From Oceanobacillus salinisoli (GTDB lineage Bacteria > Bacillota > Bacilli > Bacillales > Amphibacillaceae), in the NCBI RefSeq assembly GCF_009733865.1, contig NZ_WOFB01000018.1:83967-147966 (forward strand): a stretch of DNA of 64,000 nucleotides, written 5' to 3'. The translations under genes and the position numbers were made by a program. Below are positions 18,144-28,524 of the stretch, in pieces; within the stretch, counting starts at the first letter, position 1; every line of letters begins with the position of its first letter. The notes under the pieces are model-generated. The model made no database searches. It was not told the origin of the DNA and saw only the letters and a program-made list of their open reading frames with translations.

Positions 18144-18382
18144 ATTTAAATAATTTTAATTAAGAAAGTTTTTTGATAAGGGCTAGAAAAGTTCAAGAGA
18201 ACTAAAAATTTAAAGAAAAGCTAAGATAAGTATTTGTCCCTTTTTTCATTTTATTCAATCTAAATGGTAAGTGAATCAATAATAAACTTTCAGAATTTAT
18301 TAGAAATAATTTATTATCAAAGGTAGTTAAGCTTCCAGGACTATAATAGGCAGTATGTTACCAAAAAGAAAGGAGGGTATTT

Positions 18383-19201
18383 ATGCCAAAGGTTTCAGTA
18401 ATTTGCACTGTGAAAAACGGAGGATTATTTATAATAGAAACAGTAGAAAGTATTATAAAACAAACTTTTGAAGATTGGGAAATGGTCATAGTTGATGATG
18501 GTTCAACAGATAATACTTTAAATATAATTAAAATATATGTAGGTAATGATAGCAGGTTTAATATTATATCAAGTCCTAGTATTGGTAGGGGTAATGCTCT
18601 AAATCTTGCTATAGATTCTGCAAAAGGAGAATATATAGCAAATATTGATGCAGATGACCCTAGCCATCCACAGAGGCTTGAAATTCAAGTAGCAGTTTTA
18701 GATTCGAATTCAGAATGCACGGTAGTTGCATCGAATGGATTATTGATTTTTGATGAAGAAAAACCGAATTGGAAATGTTACGATACAAATAATATGACTC
18801 TAAAAAATGTTACAAGTAATTTAATCTTTAATAATCCAATATCTCATAGTTCTGTAATGATGAGAAAAAGAAATTTGATAAAAATTGGTAAATATGATAG
18901 TGATAGAAAAAGTCAGCTTGATTATGAGCTATGGGTAAGGTTTGCAAGTAATTCTATGAATATATGTAATATACCGTTAAAATTAACCTCAAAAAGAATA
19001 CACAAAAACCAATCTTTTGAGAATAAAAAAAGGATAAGGTACTTAATTAATGCGTGTAAGGTTCAGTATACTGCAGTAGGAGTATTAAATAAAAATGCTT
19101 TATTTTATTTGGTGCCAATGGTTAGTTTCATTTATGGACTTTTTCCTGAAAATATTAGAATAAGTTTAAGGAGGTTAATAAAACTTTTTAATTTTAATTA
19201 A
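18383..19201 (+). CDS. GT2-family glycosyltransferase
   Basis: 272-aa GT-A enzyme. Motifs: VSVICTVKNGGLFIIETVESI (1-25), MVIVDDGSTDNTL, and the metal-binding DxD as NIDADDPSHPQRL (~86-98); LDYELWVRF is the likely catalytic ED-type region. No N-terminal anchor; a hydrophobic patch near residues 228-243 could touch the membrane. The gene follows 239 bp of ORF-free AT-rich sequence and has a strong aaggaggg ribosome binding site, so it may have its own start of transcription. It adds one sugar of the repeat unit. Confidence 0.9.
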   Translation: MPKVSVICTVKNGGLFIIETVESIIKQTFEDWEMVIVDDGSTDNTLNIIKIYVGNDSRFNIISSPSIGRGNALNLAIDSAKGEYIANIDADDPSHPQRLEIQVAVLDSNSECTVVASNGLLIFDEEKPNWKCYDTNNMTLKNVTSNLIFNNPISHSSVMMRKRNLIKIGKYDSDRKSQLDYELWVRFASNSMNICNIPLKLTSKRIHKNQSFENKKRIRYLINACKVQYTAVGVLNKNALFYLVPMVSFIYGLFPENIRISLRRLIKLFNFN

Positions 19202-19252
19202 AAATAGTAAATTTTATGTTAGAAAGACATAAAAGAAGGTGAACAGATATCG

Positions 19253-20365
19253 ATGAAAAAAATAAAAATATTACAAGTTATAGGCTCATTAAGAATAGGT
19301 GGGGCAGAAGTTGTTACAGTTAACTTTCAAAAATATAATCAAGATCAATTAAAAGTTGATTATTTAGTTTATGGAGATACAGTTGGAGAACTTGAAAATA
19401 AAGTTAAGGAGTTAGGGGGAAGGATTATACGAATTCCTGCCCCGAAAAATGGTTATTTAAAATTCACTAGAAATGTGAGAAATGTAATTAGAGAATATGG
19501 ACCTTATGATATAGTCCATTCACACCCTTTATTTAATTCTGGCTTTATCTTAAAAGCTGCATATATAGAAAAGGTACCAAAGCGTATATCTCATGCACAT
19601 AGCGCAAGGTTTAATGAGAAATCATCTTTAATCAAAAAGTTTTATATGGGGTTAATGAGATATTATATACGAAATTATTCAACTCATTTACTAGCGTGTA
19701 GTAAAGCTGCAGGTAATTACTTGTTTGGTGAAGAGAGCTTTAGTGAAAAAGGGGATATCTGGAACAACGCGATAGATTCAAAAAAATATGTTTATAGTGA
19801 AAAAGTAAGAAATGAAGTTAGATCTGAACTTAACATAAGTGGGATGTTTGTGATTGGTCATGTAGGACGGTTATGTGATGTTAAAAATCAAGACTTTATC
19901 TTAGATATATTTAAAGAGGTAAAAGAAAAGAACACAAACTCCAAATTATTGTTAGTAGGAGATGGGGCTATAAAAAACAACTTAGAAAGAAAAGTGAAGA
20001 ATTATAACTTGAAAAATGATGTACTTTTTTTGGGAGCTAGAAATGATGTTAATCGTTTACTACAGGGAATGGATGTTTTCCTTTTTCCATCCAAATATGA
20101 GGGGTTAGGGATAGCTTTAATTGAAGCTCAAGCAGCTGGTCTGCAGTGCATTATATCAGATGCCATACCTCAAGAAGTTGAAATAACTAATTTAATAAAT
20201 AGAGTTCCACTATCAAAGAATGCAACGGAATGGGCAGAAAAAGTATTAAATTATAATAATGGTTATGGAAGAATGAATACTTTAAAAGAAATCAGTTTAA
20301 GTGGATATGATATAGAAGGTGTTATCCAAAAGGTGAAAACCATATATGTACCAACTAATAATTAA
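19253..20365 (+). CDS. GT4-family glycosyltransferase (EpsF-like)
   Basis: 370-aa GT-B enzyme. Starts KILQVIGSLRIGGAEVV (a G-G-A-E motif typical of EpsF-like proteins). Acceptor side has HSHPLFNSGFILKAA and RISHAHSARF; the donor site has GHVGRLCDVKNQDFIL and FLFPSKYEGLGIALIEAQAAGL. No membrane segment. The aaggtgaac ribosome binding site is nine bases upstream. Probably the third transferase building the lipid-linked repeat. Confidence 0.9.
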   Translation: MKKIKILQVIGSLRIGGAEVVTVNFQKYNQDQLKVDYLVYGDTVGELENKVKELGGRIIRIPAPKNGYLKFTRNVRNVIREYGPYDIVHSHPLFNSGFILKAAYIEKVPKRISHAHSARFNEKSSLIKKFYMGLMRYYIRNYSTHLLACSKAAGNYLFGEESFSEKGDIWNNAIDSKKYVYSEKVRNEVRSELNISGMFVIGHVGRLCDVKNQDFILDIFKEVKEKNTNSKLLLVGDGAIKNNLERKVKNYNLKNDVLFLGARNDVNRLLQGMDVFLFPSKYEGLGIALIEAQAAGLQCIISDAIPQEVEITNLINRVPLSKNATEWAEKVLNYNNGYGRMNTLKEISLSGYDIEGVIQKVKTIYVPTNN

Positions 20366-20404
20366 CTGTGTTTTTAACAAAAAGTTATTGTATAGGAGAA
20401 TATT

Positions 20405-21502
20405 ATGAATGTACTAGAGTTAAATCTTATTTTAATTTTAGTAAATGGCTTCTTTTTTTTATTAATAATAAGAACAAATTTATCCAAAAAACTTTTTATA
20501 CTTATAACTTCAATTCAGTTGATAGTGTTCAATGGACTAAGAAGTTTAAATATTGGAAATGATACTAATAGATATTACAGCATCTATTTAAGGATTAAAG
20601 AAAGTTATAGCTTTAGAGACTTTTTGTTAATAGATACTGACTTTGGTTTTAAATTACTTCAAAAGGTAACTTTGCTATTTACAGAGGATTTTCATATTTG
20701 GCTTTTGTTTGTAGCGTTATTCACATTTATACCGTTAGGTTTATTTATTTATAGGAATTCGACAGGTTATTTTTTTAGTTATTTATTATTTATAGGAATG
20801 GGATACTATGCTTTTTCTTTCACAGGAACACGACAGACTATAGCAATGATTATTGTCCTTTTATCTTATAAATATATTCTTAATAAAAATTTATTTAAAT
20901 TTCTTGTTATACTAATTTTAGCTGTGTCATTCCATTCATCAGCAATAGTATTCTTACCAATGTATTTTGTTGCACAAGTGAATTTTTCAAAGTATTATTT
21001 TCTGTCATTATTAGGGTTTTATATTCTTGTATATATTTTCAGATTTCCTATAGGGGAATTAATGACAAAATTTTATTATGATGAAAATGCAACGTTAATA
21101 CTTAATAAATACGACAGTGTAGGTGATATTGGTGGGGTGGCTATTTTACTATTACTAATTATTTTAATGGGCCTATTTGTATATAATCCTATGAAATATA
21201 AAGATAAGGAAAATAGAGTATTAATAAATATAATTATTATATCATTTTTGATTCAAATGCTAAGTTCATTTTCTTATCTTTTTACAAGGTTAAATATGTA
21301 TTACTTAATATTTTTAATATTATATATACCCCATATATTAACTAATATAGACAAAATGCCAATTAACATGACTCCACTTGAAACTCGGTCAATAAGAGGT
21401 TTTGTTAAAGGTCTGGTTATCGTGCTAATTTCCTTGTATTATATAAAGGCTTCAGAAACAGATGGTTCAGGTATTATTCCTTATTATTTCTTTTGGGAAT
21501 AA
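20405..21502 (+). CDS. EpsG-family membrane protein, probable Wzy-type polymerase
   Basis: 365-aa polytopic protein with about ten hydrophobic segments. EpsG-family signature near the start: FNGLRSLNIGNDTNRYY (residues ~40-57), then LLIDTDFGFKLLQKV and SFTGTRQTIAMIIVLLSYKY. These match the EpsG/Wzy group that joins repeat units outside the membrane. A taggag ribosome binding site precedes the ATG. Placed between the glycosyltransferases and the flippase, where Wzy genes usually sit. Low sequence conservation is normal for the family. Confidence 0.85.
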   Translation: MNVLELNLILILVNGFFFLLIIRTNLSKKLFILITSIQLIVFNGLRSLNIGNDTNRYYSIYLRIKESYSFRDFLLIDTDFGFKLLQKVTLLFTEDFHIWLLFVALFTFIPLGLFIYRNSTGYFFSYLLFIGMGYYAFSFTGTRQTIAMIIVLLSYKYILNKNLFKFLVILILAVSFHSSAIVFLPMYFVAQVNFSKYYFLSLLGFYILVYIFRFPIGELMTKFYYDENATLILNKYDSVGDIGGVAILLLLIILMGLFVYNPMKYKDKENRVLINIIIISFLIQMLSSFSYLFTRLNMYYLIFLILYIPHILTNIDKMPINMTPLETRSIRGFVKGLVIVLISLYYIKASETDGSGIIPYYFFWE

Positions 21503-21831
21503 AGAGACTTTGAATTAATAAGGAAGGGTTATTTATATAGTATAGACTTCTAACAACCATTTATTAAATTTAACATCTCTTTATTACCATAGTTAACTAA
21601 AACATAAATTCCTTATAATAACATACTAGTATTTTGAAAATTAGGCATGTATTTCGTTCATATAATCTTTTTCTAGGTATTATGTTTGTATTAAGTTCTT
21701 TAACGGAGAAAAAATAAAAAATTTCTCAAACGTACCATTTATTATTGAGTTTAATCTTCATAAGCATTATAGAAAATAAAAATTTTATAAAAAAGAAGAA
21801 TTAAGCTAATTTAACACAGGAAGGTTATTGC
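21503..21831. other. 329-bp AT-rich gap before the flippase
   Basis: Very AT-rich, with no ORF or clear terminator. The only functional signal I can identify is the ribosome binding site (aggaagg) of the next gene. Loose -10-like strings are frequent here, so no promoter is called. Confidence 0.5.
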
Positions 21832-23319
21832 ATGAATAAAGAATTGGCTAATGTAACAAAACTATCAGGTATAGTTTTTATTAGTAAAATAGGTGCACTT
21901 ATTTTGGGTTTGCTTCTTAACTTTTTAGCTGCTCGTTTTTTAGGAGCAGAGGTTTATGGAAAGTTTATGTATGTCTTTACCTTTATAGCTTTGTTTCCAA
22001 TCTTATCTTTAATGGGTTTACAGCATGGAATGGTTTACTTTATTCCTAAGTTTAATAGGATTGAAGAAGAAAATGAACGAAATAAATTGATAACTTATAG
22101 CATTTTTTTAGTAATGCTTTTAAGTATAGCAATGGCAATGCTCTTATATACAACTAGTGGATATATAGCAAGGGAATTTTTGAATAATCCTGATTTAGAA
22201 AAATTACTTAAATTCCTTTCCCCTTTAATAGTGTTCTTGGCTATAAACCAACTTGCACAAGGAATTTTTCAAGGTGTAAAGAAAATTAAGTATTTTGTTT
22301 TTAATCAAGATTTTATAGTACCAGTTTTTAAGATAATTATATTTGTAATAACTATATTGGTTGGATATAAAATATTTAGTTTAGTTCTATCTTTTTACTT
22401 TGGGATTATTATTGGAACTATATATTTACTGTTAATGATATATAGACTGGGTTTTTTTTCAAAAATAAGATTAAAGGATATTATTCAATATAAAGAAATA
22501 TATAGGTATTCTCTACCGTTATTATTTATAAATTTTATGAGCATAATCTGGCAGAAGGCTGATATTCTTATGATAGGTTATTTTCTTAATGAGCGACAGG
22601 TGGGAATTTATGATATAGCTTTAAAAATTGGGACTATAAGTAGCTTTATTCTAATAGCTGTTAATACAGTGTTTGCTCCTACTATCTCTACTTTGTATCA
22701 TAAAGGTGACCTTAATAAATTAGCATATATGTACAAATCTATAACAAAGTGGATAGTAGGGGTAAACCTTATAGCCTTTAGTTTAATATTGTTGTTTAGT
22801 AAGGAGATAATGAGAACCTTCGGTAGTGAGTATATGATAGGTTCTACAGCATTGATTCTTATAGGTATTGGTCAAGTAGTAAATGCTGGAGTTGGATCTG
22901 CAGGCTATATAATTAGTATGACTGGCAACCCTAGTTATGAAGCCTATATAAATGTGTTAGTTGTGATAATAAATGTTTTACTTAATTATACATTGATACC
23001 GATTTATGGTATTGAAGGTGCCGCTTTTGCTTCTTTAATTTCTTTAGCAATTGCAAATTTAGTCAGATTAGTTATAGTTTATAAAAAACATAAATTTCAT
23101 CCTTATAATTTTGCTTATATAAAGATAGTGCTGGCTACTTCTATTTCTTTTATTTTTGTGTATTTTGCGCAATACTTTAGTGATTTTTTATGGTATGTTA
23201 AATTATTTTTATTTTCTATTGTATTTGCTGTAATTTTTCTAATTGTCTACTCAGTTATGGGGTTAGAACAAAATGAAAAGAATTTTATTGCGAAATTAAT
23301 TAAAATTAACAAAAAATAG
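21832..23319 (+). CDS. Wzx-type oligosaccharide flippase
   Basis: 495-aa protein with 12-14 TM helices of the MOP superfamily. N-terminal signature: TKLSGIVFISKIGALILGLLLNF and AARFLGAEVYGKFMYVFTF; mid-protein YSLPLLFINFMSIIWQKADILMIGYFL is typical of PST transporters. It moves undecaprenyl-linked repeat units to the outer leaflet for the polymerase. The sulfotransferase starts 12 bases behind the stop, so sulfation may be co-expressed with export. Confidence 0.92.
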   Translation: MNKELANVTKLSGIVFISKIGALILGLLLNFLAARFLGAEVYGKFMYVFTFIALFPILSLMGLQHGMVYFIPKFNRIEEENERNKLITYSIFLVMLLSIAMAMLLYTTSGYIAREFLNNPDLEKLLKFLSPLIVFLAINQLAQGIFQGVKKIKYFVFNQDFIVPVFKIIIFVITILVGYKIFSLVLSFYFGIIIGTIYLLLMIYRLGFFSKIRLKDIIQYKEIYRYSLPLLFINFMSIIWQKADILMIGYFLNERQVGIYDIALKIGTISSFILIAVNTVFAPTISTLYHKGDLNKLAYMYKSITKWIVGVNLIAFSLILLFSKEIMRTFGSEYMIGSTALILIGIGQVVNAGVGSAGYIISMTGNPSYEAYINVLVVIINVLLNYTLIPIYGIEGAAFASLISLAIANLVRLVIVYKKHKFHPYNFAYIKIVLATSISFIFVYFAQYFSDFLWYVKLFLFSIVFAVIFLIVYSVMGLEQNEKNFIAKLIKINKK

Positions 23320-23331
23320 GAGTGCTAAATT

Positions 23332-24291
23332 GTGAAGGCAAGATATCAATTAAATACAAGTAAAATTCCAAATTATATATATAAGCTTTATGATTCTTAT
23401 AATCTATTAAAAAACTTTGTTTTTAAAAGATATCCTATAAAAAACTCTAACTCCAAGATAAGTTGTGATCCCTTCTTCATTATTGGATCTGGTAGGTCTG
23501 GGAACACATTGTTAAGAGCAATTTTAACAAGTCATTCTGATATATCCATACCACCAGAGTCATATGTTTTAGGTTCAATGGTTCGCAAATACCAAAGTTT
23601 AAATTTTCTCAATTGGGAAGAATTAGTTAAGGTGATTATTGGAGAGTTGGAAGCACACCCACAGTTTTCAACATGGGAAATATCTTTAGATCCAATTTAT
23701 AAGAGGTTATTAAGCCTTGACAGTAATAAAAGAACCCTCGCAAATATAATTGATCTAATATATTGTTTTTATTCAGAACAAAAGTTTCCAGGTTTTAAAA
23801 TTTGGGGAGATAAAACCCCACTGAATACACTAAATTTAAAATGGATAGATAAAGTTTTTAGTAAAGCTAAATATATTCATATAATTAGAGACGGTCGAGA
23901 TGTAGTTTGTTCTTATAAAAAAGCTAATTTGTATAACATAGAAGAAGCGAGTTGTAGGTGGAATAAAAGTATTGAATTGTCAAGGAGTTTTGGTAAATCC
24001 AAAAGTCCTGATAGATATATGGAAGTAAGGTATGAAGATTTAGTAAGAAATCCTGAAAATGAGATTAAGTCAATTTGTGAATTTTTACAAATTGAATATA
24101 ATGTGAATATGCTAAACTTTCAAAGGAATTTTAATAAATTAGGAGATACAAAATTGCCGCATCATGGTAACTTAAAAAATAAAATAAATGTTACATCTAT
24201 AGGTAAGTGGAAAGGTCAGCTCAATGAAGAGGAAAGAGTTAACATAGAAAATATGCTTCATAAAAATCTCAAATTACTAGGTTATAAATGA
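23332..24291 (+). CDS. PAPS-dependent sulfotransferase, probably modifying the EPS
   Basis: 319-aa cytosolic enzyme. The 5'-phosphosulfate loop is GSGRSGNTLLRAIL (52-65), followed by SHSDISIPPES; the 3'-phosphate site is IIRDGRDVVCSY (184-195). WGDKTPLN and RYEDLVRNPENE complete the family pattern. It transfers sulfate from PAPS to a hydroxyl or amino group of a carbohydrate. GTG start with aggagtg ribosome binding site, 12 bp behind the flippase. The PAPS-making genes cysD and cysNC and the PAP phosphatase cysQ lie just downstream, which supports real sulfation. Target sugar unknown. Confidence 0.9.
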   Translation: MKARYQLNTSKIPNYIYKLYDSYNLLKNFVFKRYPIKNSNSKISCDPFFIIGSGRSGNTLLRAILTSHSDISIPPESYVLGSMVRKYQSLNFLNWEELVKVIIGELEAHPQFSTWEISLDPIYKRLLSLDSNKRTLANIIDLIYCFYSEQKFPGFKIWGDKTPLNTLNLKWIDKVFSKAKYIHIIRDGRDVVCSYKKANLYNIEEASCRWNKSIELSRSFGKSKSPDRYMEVRYEDLVRNPENEIKSICEFLQIEYNVNMLNFQRNFNKLGDTKLPHHGNLKNKINVTSIGKWKGQLNEEERVNIENMLHKNLKLLGYK

Positions 24292-24412
24292 TTTCACAAT
24301 TACAAGGGATATAATCACCTTTGTTTCTCTAATGGTAATAAGAATTTTTACTCTATAGTCATGATGCAAAAAGTCAAGAAAATTGATAGATAAATTAGGG
24401 AGTAGAGAATTT

Positions 24413-25114
24413 ATGTATAATATAAATGAAAGGTTAAACGACAACAATGATAGTGTAGTTATAGACTTCACCAGTAATAGCAAAGCATTATTAATCGCAT
24501 TCGGGGGTATACAAGGGGGATTAGGTATACCTGTTTTTGAATTCTTTAATATAGCTTCGCAGTTTCCTGTGAAAAAAATGTTTATTAGAGATTTTAATCA
24601 ATCTTGGTATCAGAGAGGTTTGGAGAATACTACATTAAAAGATGTGAACGATTTATACACTTTTTTAAAGTTAAAAGTTCAAGAGACTAAACCAGAAAAA
24701 GTAATTATTGTTGGAAATTCTGCCGGGGGGTTTTCAGCACTTTTATTTGGGAACTTACTTGAAGCTGATATTGTTCACGCATTTGCACCTCAAACATTTA
24801 TTGATAAGAAAAATAGAATGTTAAATCTTGACTTTCGTTGGAGAAAACAAGTTAAAAAAATATACCATTGTAATGGAATAAAGAGTGATTACCTTGACCT
24901 TAAAAAAGTATTCGGGAAAAATAAATTAAACACTAAAACAAAGTATAATATATATTATGACGTTACCCATAGGTTAGACCGGACTCATTCTGAAAGAATG
25001 AGAAATTTTAAAGGTGTAACCTTATTTAAATATGAAGATGGCGGTCATAATGTTGTGAAAAAGATGAAAGAGAATGGTGATCTATTAAAACTATTAAAAA
25101 GCTCTTTTGATTAA
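24413..25114 (+). CDS. alpha/beta-hydrolase-like protein of the EPS locus
   Basis: 233-aa protein with an alpha/beta-hydrolase outline: LLIAFGGIQGG (oxyanion region), nucleophile elbow GNSAGGFSALLFG, and a final DGGHNV that supplies the catalytic His. No signal peptide, so it is cytosolic. ATG 24413 is preferred to the TTG at 24383 because tagggag sits nine bases upstream. It may add, remove or transfer an acyl group on the polysaccharide, but the substrate cannot be inferred. Last gene of the EPS run, 121 bp behind the sulfotransferase. Confidence 0.7.
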   Translation: MYNINERLNDNNDSVVIDFTSNSKALLIAFGGIQGGLGIPVFEFFNIASQFPVKKMFIRDFNQSWYQRGLENTTLKDVNDLYTFLKLKVQETKPEKVIIVGNSAGGFSALLFGNLLEADIVHAFAPQTFIDKKNRMLNLDFRWRKQVKKIYHCNGIKSDYLDLKKVFGKNKLNTKTKYNIYYDVTHRLDRTHSERMRNFKGVTLFKYEDGGHNVVKKMKENGDLLKLLKSSFD

Positions 25115-25729
25115 GATTATATGCTGTTTACATGTGAAATTGATAGAGCTTTTAAAAAAAAGTTCTTTATTCAAAGGTTCTTACTTGAAATTTAGAATAA
25201 AACAAGTATTAAAAATTGTTAATTATTGAAACAACTCTAGAATTATTGTTTGGAACTTTGTCAAGAAATATAATGGCAGCTGTAGTGGATGCCAAAAGAC
25301 AAGGTAAGAGCAAAATGGTTGGAAATGGTTTGTAGAAAGTCTAATATTGTTGGAGTTTTTGTTCGTTGAGTAGGGACTCAGTAATCTTTCTTTCTATCCA
25401 AGAAGTTATAGCTTGTTAATGATAAGCTTATTGAAGTTGTGGTGTATGAATCACCCTTTACAAACAAAAAGTTCTATAATTCTAATGATTTAAAGAGTTT
25501 AAGAAAGTTTCTGTTTTTATGTTAAGTAGTTTTTTAATAAAAAGTTAAGTATTAAATGATTTTAACTTAATTTTATCACTCTTCTTTTCTGACTCTACAA
25601 TGCTGTAATTTATGGCACTAAAGCGTATTCCCTGTAAAAGCGTTGATGAAGAGCCGGTTATCAGATTGATAACGAACAGCTTAATGGAAATCATACTTCA
25701 ATTATTTTAATCTTAAGGAGGACCAGTTA
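25115..25729. other. 615-bp gap between the EPS and sulfate-activation genes
   Basis: No convincing gene. A short open stretch near 25249-25335 (GTLSRNIMAAVVDAKRQG, then a stop) could be debris. I looked for an S-box (SAM) or T-box leader in front of cysD and did not see one, so sulfate control through those systems is not supported. The cysD ribosome binding site is aaggagg. Confidence 0.5.
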
Positions 25730-26629
25730 ATGAAAGAACTTACTCACCTTGACCAACTCGAGGCTGAAGCAATATATATTATTCGAGAAGTAGCTGCTGA
25801 ATGCGAAAACCCTGTAATGCTTTATTCAATTGGGAAGGACAGCTCTGTAATGCTGCACTTAGCTATGAAAGCTTTTTATCCGGAGAAACCATCTTTTCCT
25901 TTTATGCATGTAAATACGACATGGAAGTTTAAGGAAATGATTGAATTCCGTGATCGTAAAGCAAAAGAACTTGGGATAGAAATGATAGAAGAAATAAATA
26001 AAGAAGCAGTAGAACAAGGTATTAATCCATTTGATCATGGTTCGTCGTATACAGATATTATGAAGACACAAACGTTAAAACAAGGATTGGATAAACATGG
26101 ATTTACGGCTGCTTTCGGTGGTGGTCGACGTGATGAGGAAAAGTCTCGTGCAAAAGAACGTATTTTCTCTTTCCGTAATAAAAACCATGCTTGGGATCCG
26201 AAAAACCAAAAGCCTGAAATGTGGAAGTTATATAACACAAGAATTAATAAGGGCGAAAGTATTCGTGTTTTCCCACTTTCCAACTGGACAGAAAAAGATA
26301 TTTGGCAATACATTAAAAGAGAAAATATTGAGATTGTGCCTTTATACTTTGCAAAAGAAAGACCTGTTGTCTATCGTGATGGTAATATCGTGATGGTGGA
26401 TGATGACCGTATGAAGCTAGAACCTGGTGAAGAAGTGATAATGAAGAAAGTCCGCTTCCGTACATTAGGTTGTTACCCTCTTACTGGTGGTGTTGAGTCA
26501 GAGGCTGATACTTTAGATGAAATCATCGAAGAAACACTTGGAGCGACCTCATCTGAAAGAACTAGTCGAGTGATTGACCAAGAAGCTGCCGGCAGTATGG
26601 AAAGACGTAAGCGAGAGGGGTATTTCTAA
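25730..26629 (+). CDS. cysD: sulfate adenylyltransferase subunit 2
   Basis: 299-aa small subunit of heterodimeric ATP sulfurylase, of the PP-ATPase family. The PP-loop is [13 protein letters not shown] (residues ~34-46). Other family blocks: [48 protein letters not shown] and the Arg-rich end SERTSRVID. It makes APS from ATP and sulfate, driven by GTP hydrolysis in CysN. A ggagg ribosome binding site precedes it and one base separates it from cysNC. B. subtilis uses the unrelated single-chain Sat, so CysD is an unusual choice for a Bacillus-like cell. Confidence 0.97.
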   Translation: MKELTHLDQLEAEAIYIIREVAAECENPVMLYSIGKDSSVMLHLAMKAFYPEKPSFPFMHVNTTWKFKEMIEFRDRKAKELGIEMIEEINKEAVEQGINPFDHGSSYTDIMKTQTLKQGLDKHGFTAAFGGGRRDEEKSRAKERIFSFRNKNHAWDPKNQKPEMWKLYNTRINKGESIRVFPLSNWTEKDIWQYIKRENIEIVPLYFAKERPVVYRDGNIVMVDDDRMKLEPGEEVIMKKVRFRTLGCYPLTGGVESEADTLDEIIEETLGATSSERTSRVIDQEAAGSMERRKREGYF

Positions 26630-26630
26630 A

Positions 26631-28454
26631 ATGAAAAGTCTATTAAAATTTATAACGTGTGGAAGTGTAGATGACGGAAAATCAACATTAATTGGACATA
26701 TGCTTTATGATGCAAAACTATTATTTGCCGACCAAGAACAAGCTTTAGAGCTTGATAGTAAAGTAGGAAGTCGTGGAGGAGAGATTGATTATTCTCTTCT
26801 TCTTGATGGTTTAATGGCAGAGAGGGAACAAGGGATCACAATTGATGTAGCATATCGTTATTTTACCACTGATAATCGTTCCTTTATTGTTGCCGATACA
26901 CCAGGACATGAAGAATATACAAGAAACATGGCTGTTGGAGCATCATTCGCAGATCTTGCGATTATTCTTGTGGATGCTACAAAAGGTGTAATCACTCAGA
27001 CAAAACGACATGCCCGTATTTGTGCTTTAATGGGCATTAAGCATCTTGTATTAGCAGTAAACAAAATGGATTTAATCGATTTTGATCAGAAACGTTTTGA
27101 TGAAATCAAAAAGGATTTCACTCAAATGACGCATGGTTTTAATCTTGAAAGTGTTCAAGTGATTCCTGTTTCAGCTACTGAAGGGGATAATATTACGAAA
27201 AAGTCAGAAAACACACTTTGGTATGATGGTTTACCATTGTTACCATACTTGGAAAATGTGGATGTCACGAAAGAACAACAGGATAGTTTTATTCTTCCAG
27301 TTCAGCGTGTAAGTCGTCCAAACCACACATTCCGTGGTTTCCAAGGTCAAATCGAGGCAGGAACCATATCGGTAGGGGATGAGATTACGACGCTTCCAAG
27401 TAATGAAAAAGCAAAGGTAAAAAGTATATTAGTGGCAGATAAAGAAGCAGATTCCGCGATTGTAGGACAGCCTGTAACCATTCAATTAGACCGTGAAGTG
27501 GACGTGTCTCGTGGGAATGTGTTAACGACGTCAAGCAATATCCAAGTAACCGATATGTTTACGGCCACGATTTTATGGATGGATGATACGAAGCTTGTGC
27601 CAGGTCGGAGCTACCTAGTAAAAGTAGGAACGAAAATTCTTCCTGGTACCGTGATGTCAATCAAGCATAAGATTGATATTAATACTGGAGATCATATTCC
27701 AGCTGACAAGGTCTTTAAAAATGAACTAGTAGAATGTGATATTTCTCTATCAGAAAATATGGTATTTGATACCTTTGAACATAATGAAGCACTTGGTGGA
27801 TTAATTTTAATCGACCGTGTGTCGAATATGACATCAGCTTGTGGTGTAATTGAGCATTCACTTCGTCGTTCAACAAATGTTGTATGGCAAGAAACGGATA
27901 TTACAAGAGAGATTCGTTCCCAACAAAAAGGACAGAAGCCATTGACACTATGGTTCACAGGTCTTTCGGGTTCAGGCAAATCAACACTTGCGAATGCTGT
28001 TGAAAAACGATTAGTTTCATTAGGACACCATACAATGCTTCTAGATGGTGACAATGTACGTCATGGCTTGAACAAAAACTTAGGGTTTAAAGAAAGTGAT
28101 CGTGTGGAAAATATTCGTCGTATTGCTGAAGTGGCAAAGCTGATGAATGATGCAGGCTTAATTACTCTAACATCCTTCATTGCACCATATGACAGCGATC
28201 GTAAAAATGCCCGAGAGGTCATTGGTAAAGAATATATTGAAATCTATGTGAGCACACCACTTGAAGAATGTGAAAAACGTGATGTAAAAGGTCTCTATAA
28301 AAAGGCCCGAGCTGGTGAGATTCCGAACTTTACTGGTATATCTAGCCCATATGAAGTGCCGGAAAATCCGGAAATTGAGATAGATACAAGTAAATATACG
28401 CTTGAAGAAGCGACAGATTATGTAGTGAAAGAAATTGTGAAATATTTAGACTAA
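26631..28454 (+). CDS. cysNC: bifunctional sulfate adenylyltransferase subunit 1 / APS kinase
   Basis: 607-aa fusion. The GTPase half carries GSVDDGKST (11-19), [11 protein letters not shown] (89-99) and NKMD (144-147), followed by translation-factor-like beta domains. The APS-kinase half starts at ~435 with [11 protein letters not shown] and [17 protein letters not shown]. Product: PAPS. NodQ-like fusions with this architecture supply sulfotransferases in rhizobia (family knowledge). ATG 26631 has agagggg upstream and begins exactly at the domain; the longer frame reaching back to 26574 overlaps cysD. A perfect hairpin follows the stop. Confidence 0.97.
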   Translation: MKSLLKFITCGSVDDGKSTLIGHMLYDAKLLFADQEQALELDSKVGSRGGEIDYSLLLDGLMAEREQGITIDVAYRYFTTDNRSFIVADTPGHEEYTRNMAVGASFADLAIILVDATKGVITQTKRHARICALMGIKHLVLAVNKMDLIDFDQKRFDEIKKDFTQMTHGFNLESVQVIPVSATEGDNITKKSENTLWYDGLPLLPYLENVDVTKEQQDSFILPVQRVSRPNHTFRGFQGQIEAGTISVGDEITTLPSNEKAKVKSILVADKEADSAIVGQPVTIQLDREVDVSRGNVLTTSSNIQVTDMFTATILWMDDTKLVPGRSYLVKVGTKILPGTVMSIKHKIDINTGDHIPADKVFKNELVECDISLSENMVFDTFEHNEALGGLILIDRVSNMTSACGVIEHSLRRSTNVVWQETDITREIRSQQKGQKPLTLWFTGLSGSGKSTLANAVEKRLVSLGHHTMLLDGDNVRHGLNKNLGFKESDRVENIRRIAEVAKLMNDAGLITLTSFIAPYDSDRKNAREVIGKEYIEIYVSTPLEECEKRDVKGLYKKARAGEIPNFTGISSPYEVPENPEIEIDTSKYTLEEATDYVVKEIVKYLD

Positions 28455-28458
28455 GGGG

Positions 28459-28492
28459 AAGCTACTATCTATTAATAGGTAGTAGCTTTTCT
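28459..28492 (+). terminator. hairpin after cysNC
   Basis: 13-bp stem (aagctactatcta / taggtagtagctt, one G-T pair) followed by tt and a mixed ct-rich tract. It probably reduces read-through into the transporter gene. Confidence 0.75.
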
Positions 28493-28524
28493 CCATTTTA
28501 TAGTGGGAGGGGGAGGTAGTCGGG

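Noticed and set aside
20368..20562. Short frame overlapping the start of the EpsG-like gene
   Set aside because: Different frame of the same DNA; the EpsG-like protein has the better ribosome binding site and recognisable motifs.
25115..25729. SAM (S-box) or T-box leader before cysD
   Set aside because: I looked for the conserved S-box stem-loops and the T-box AGGGTGG block and found neither.
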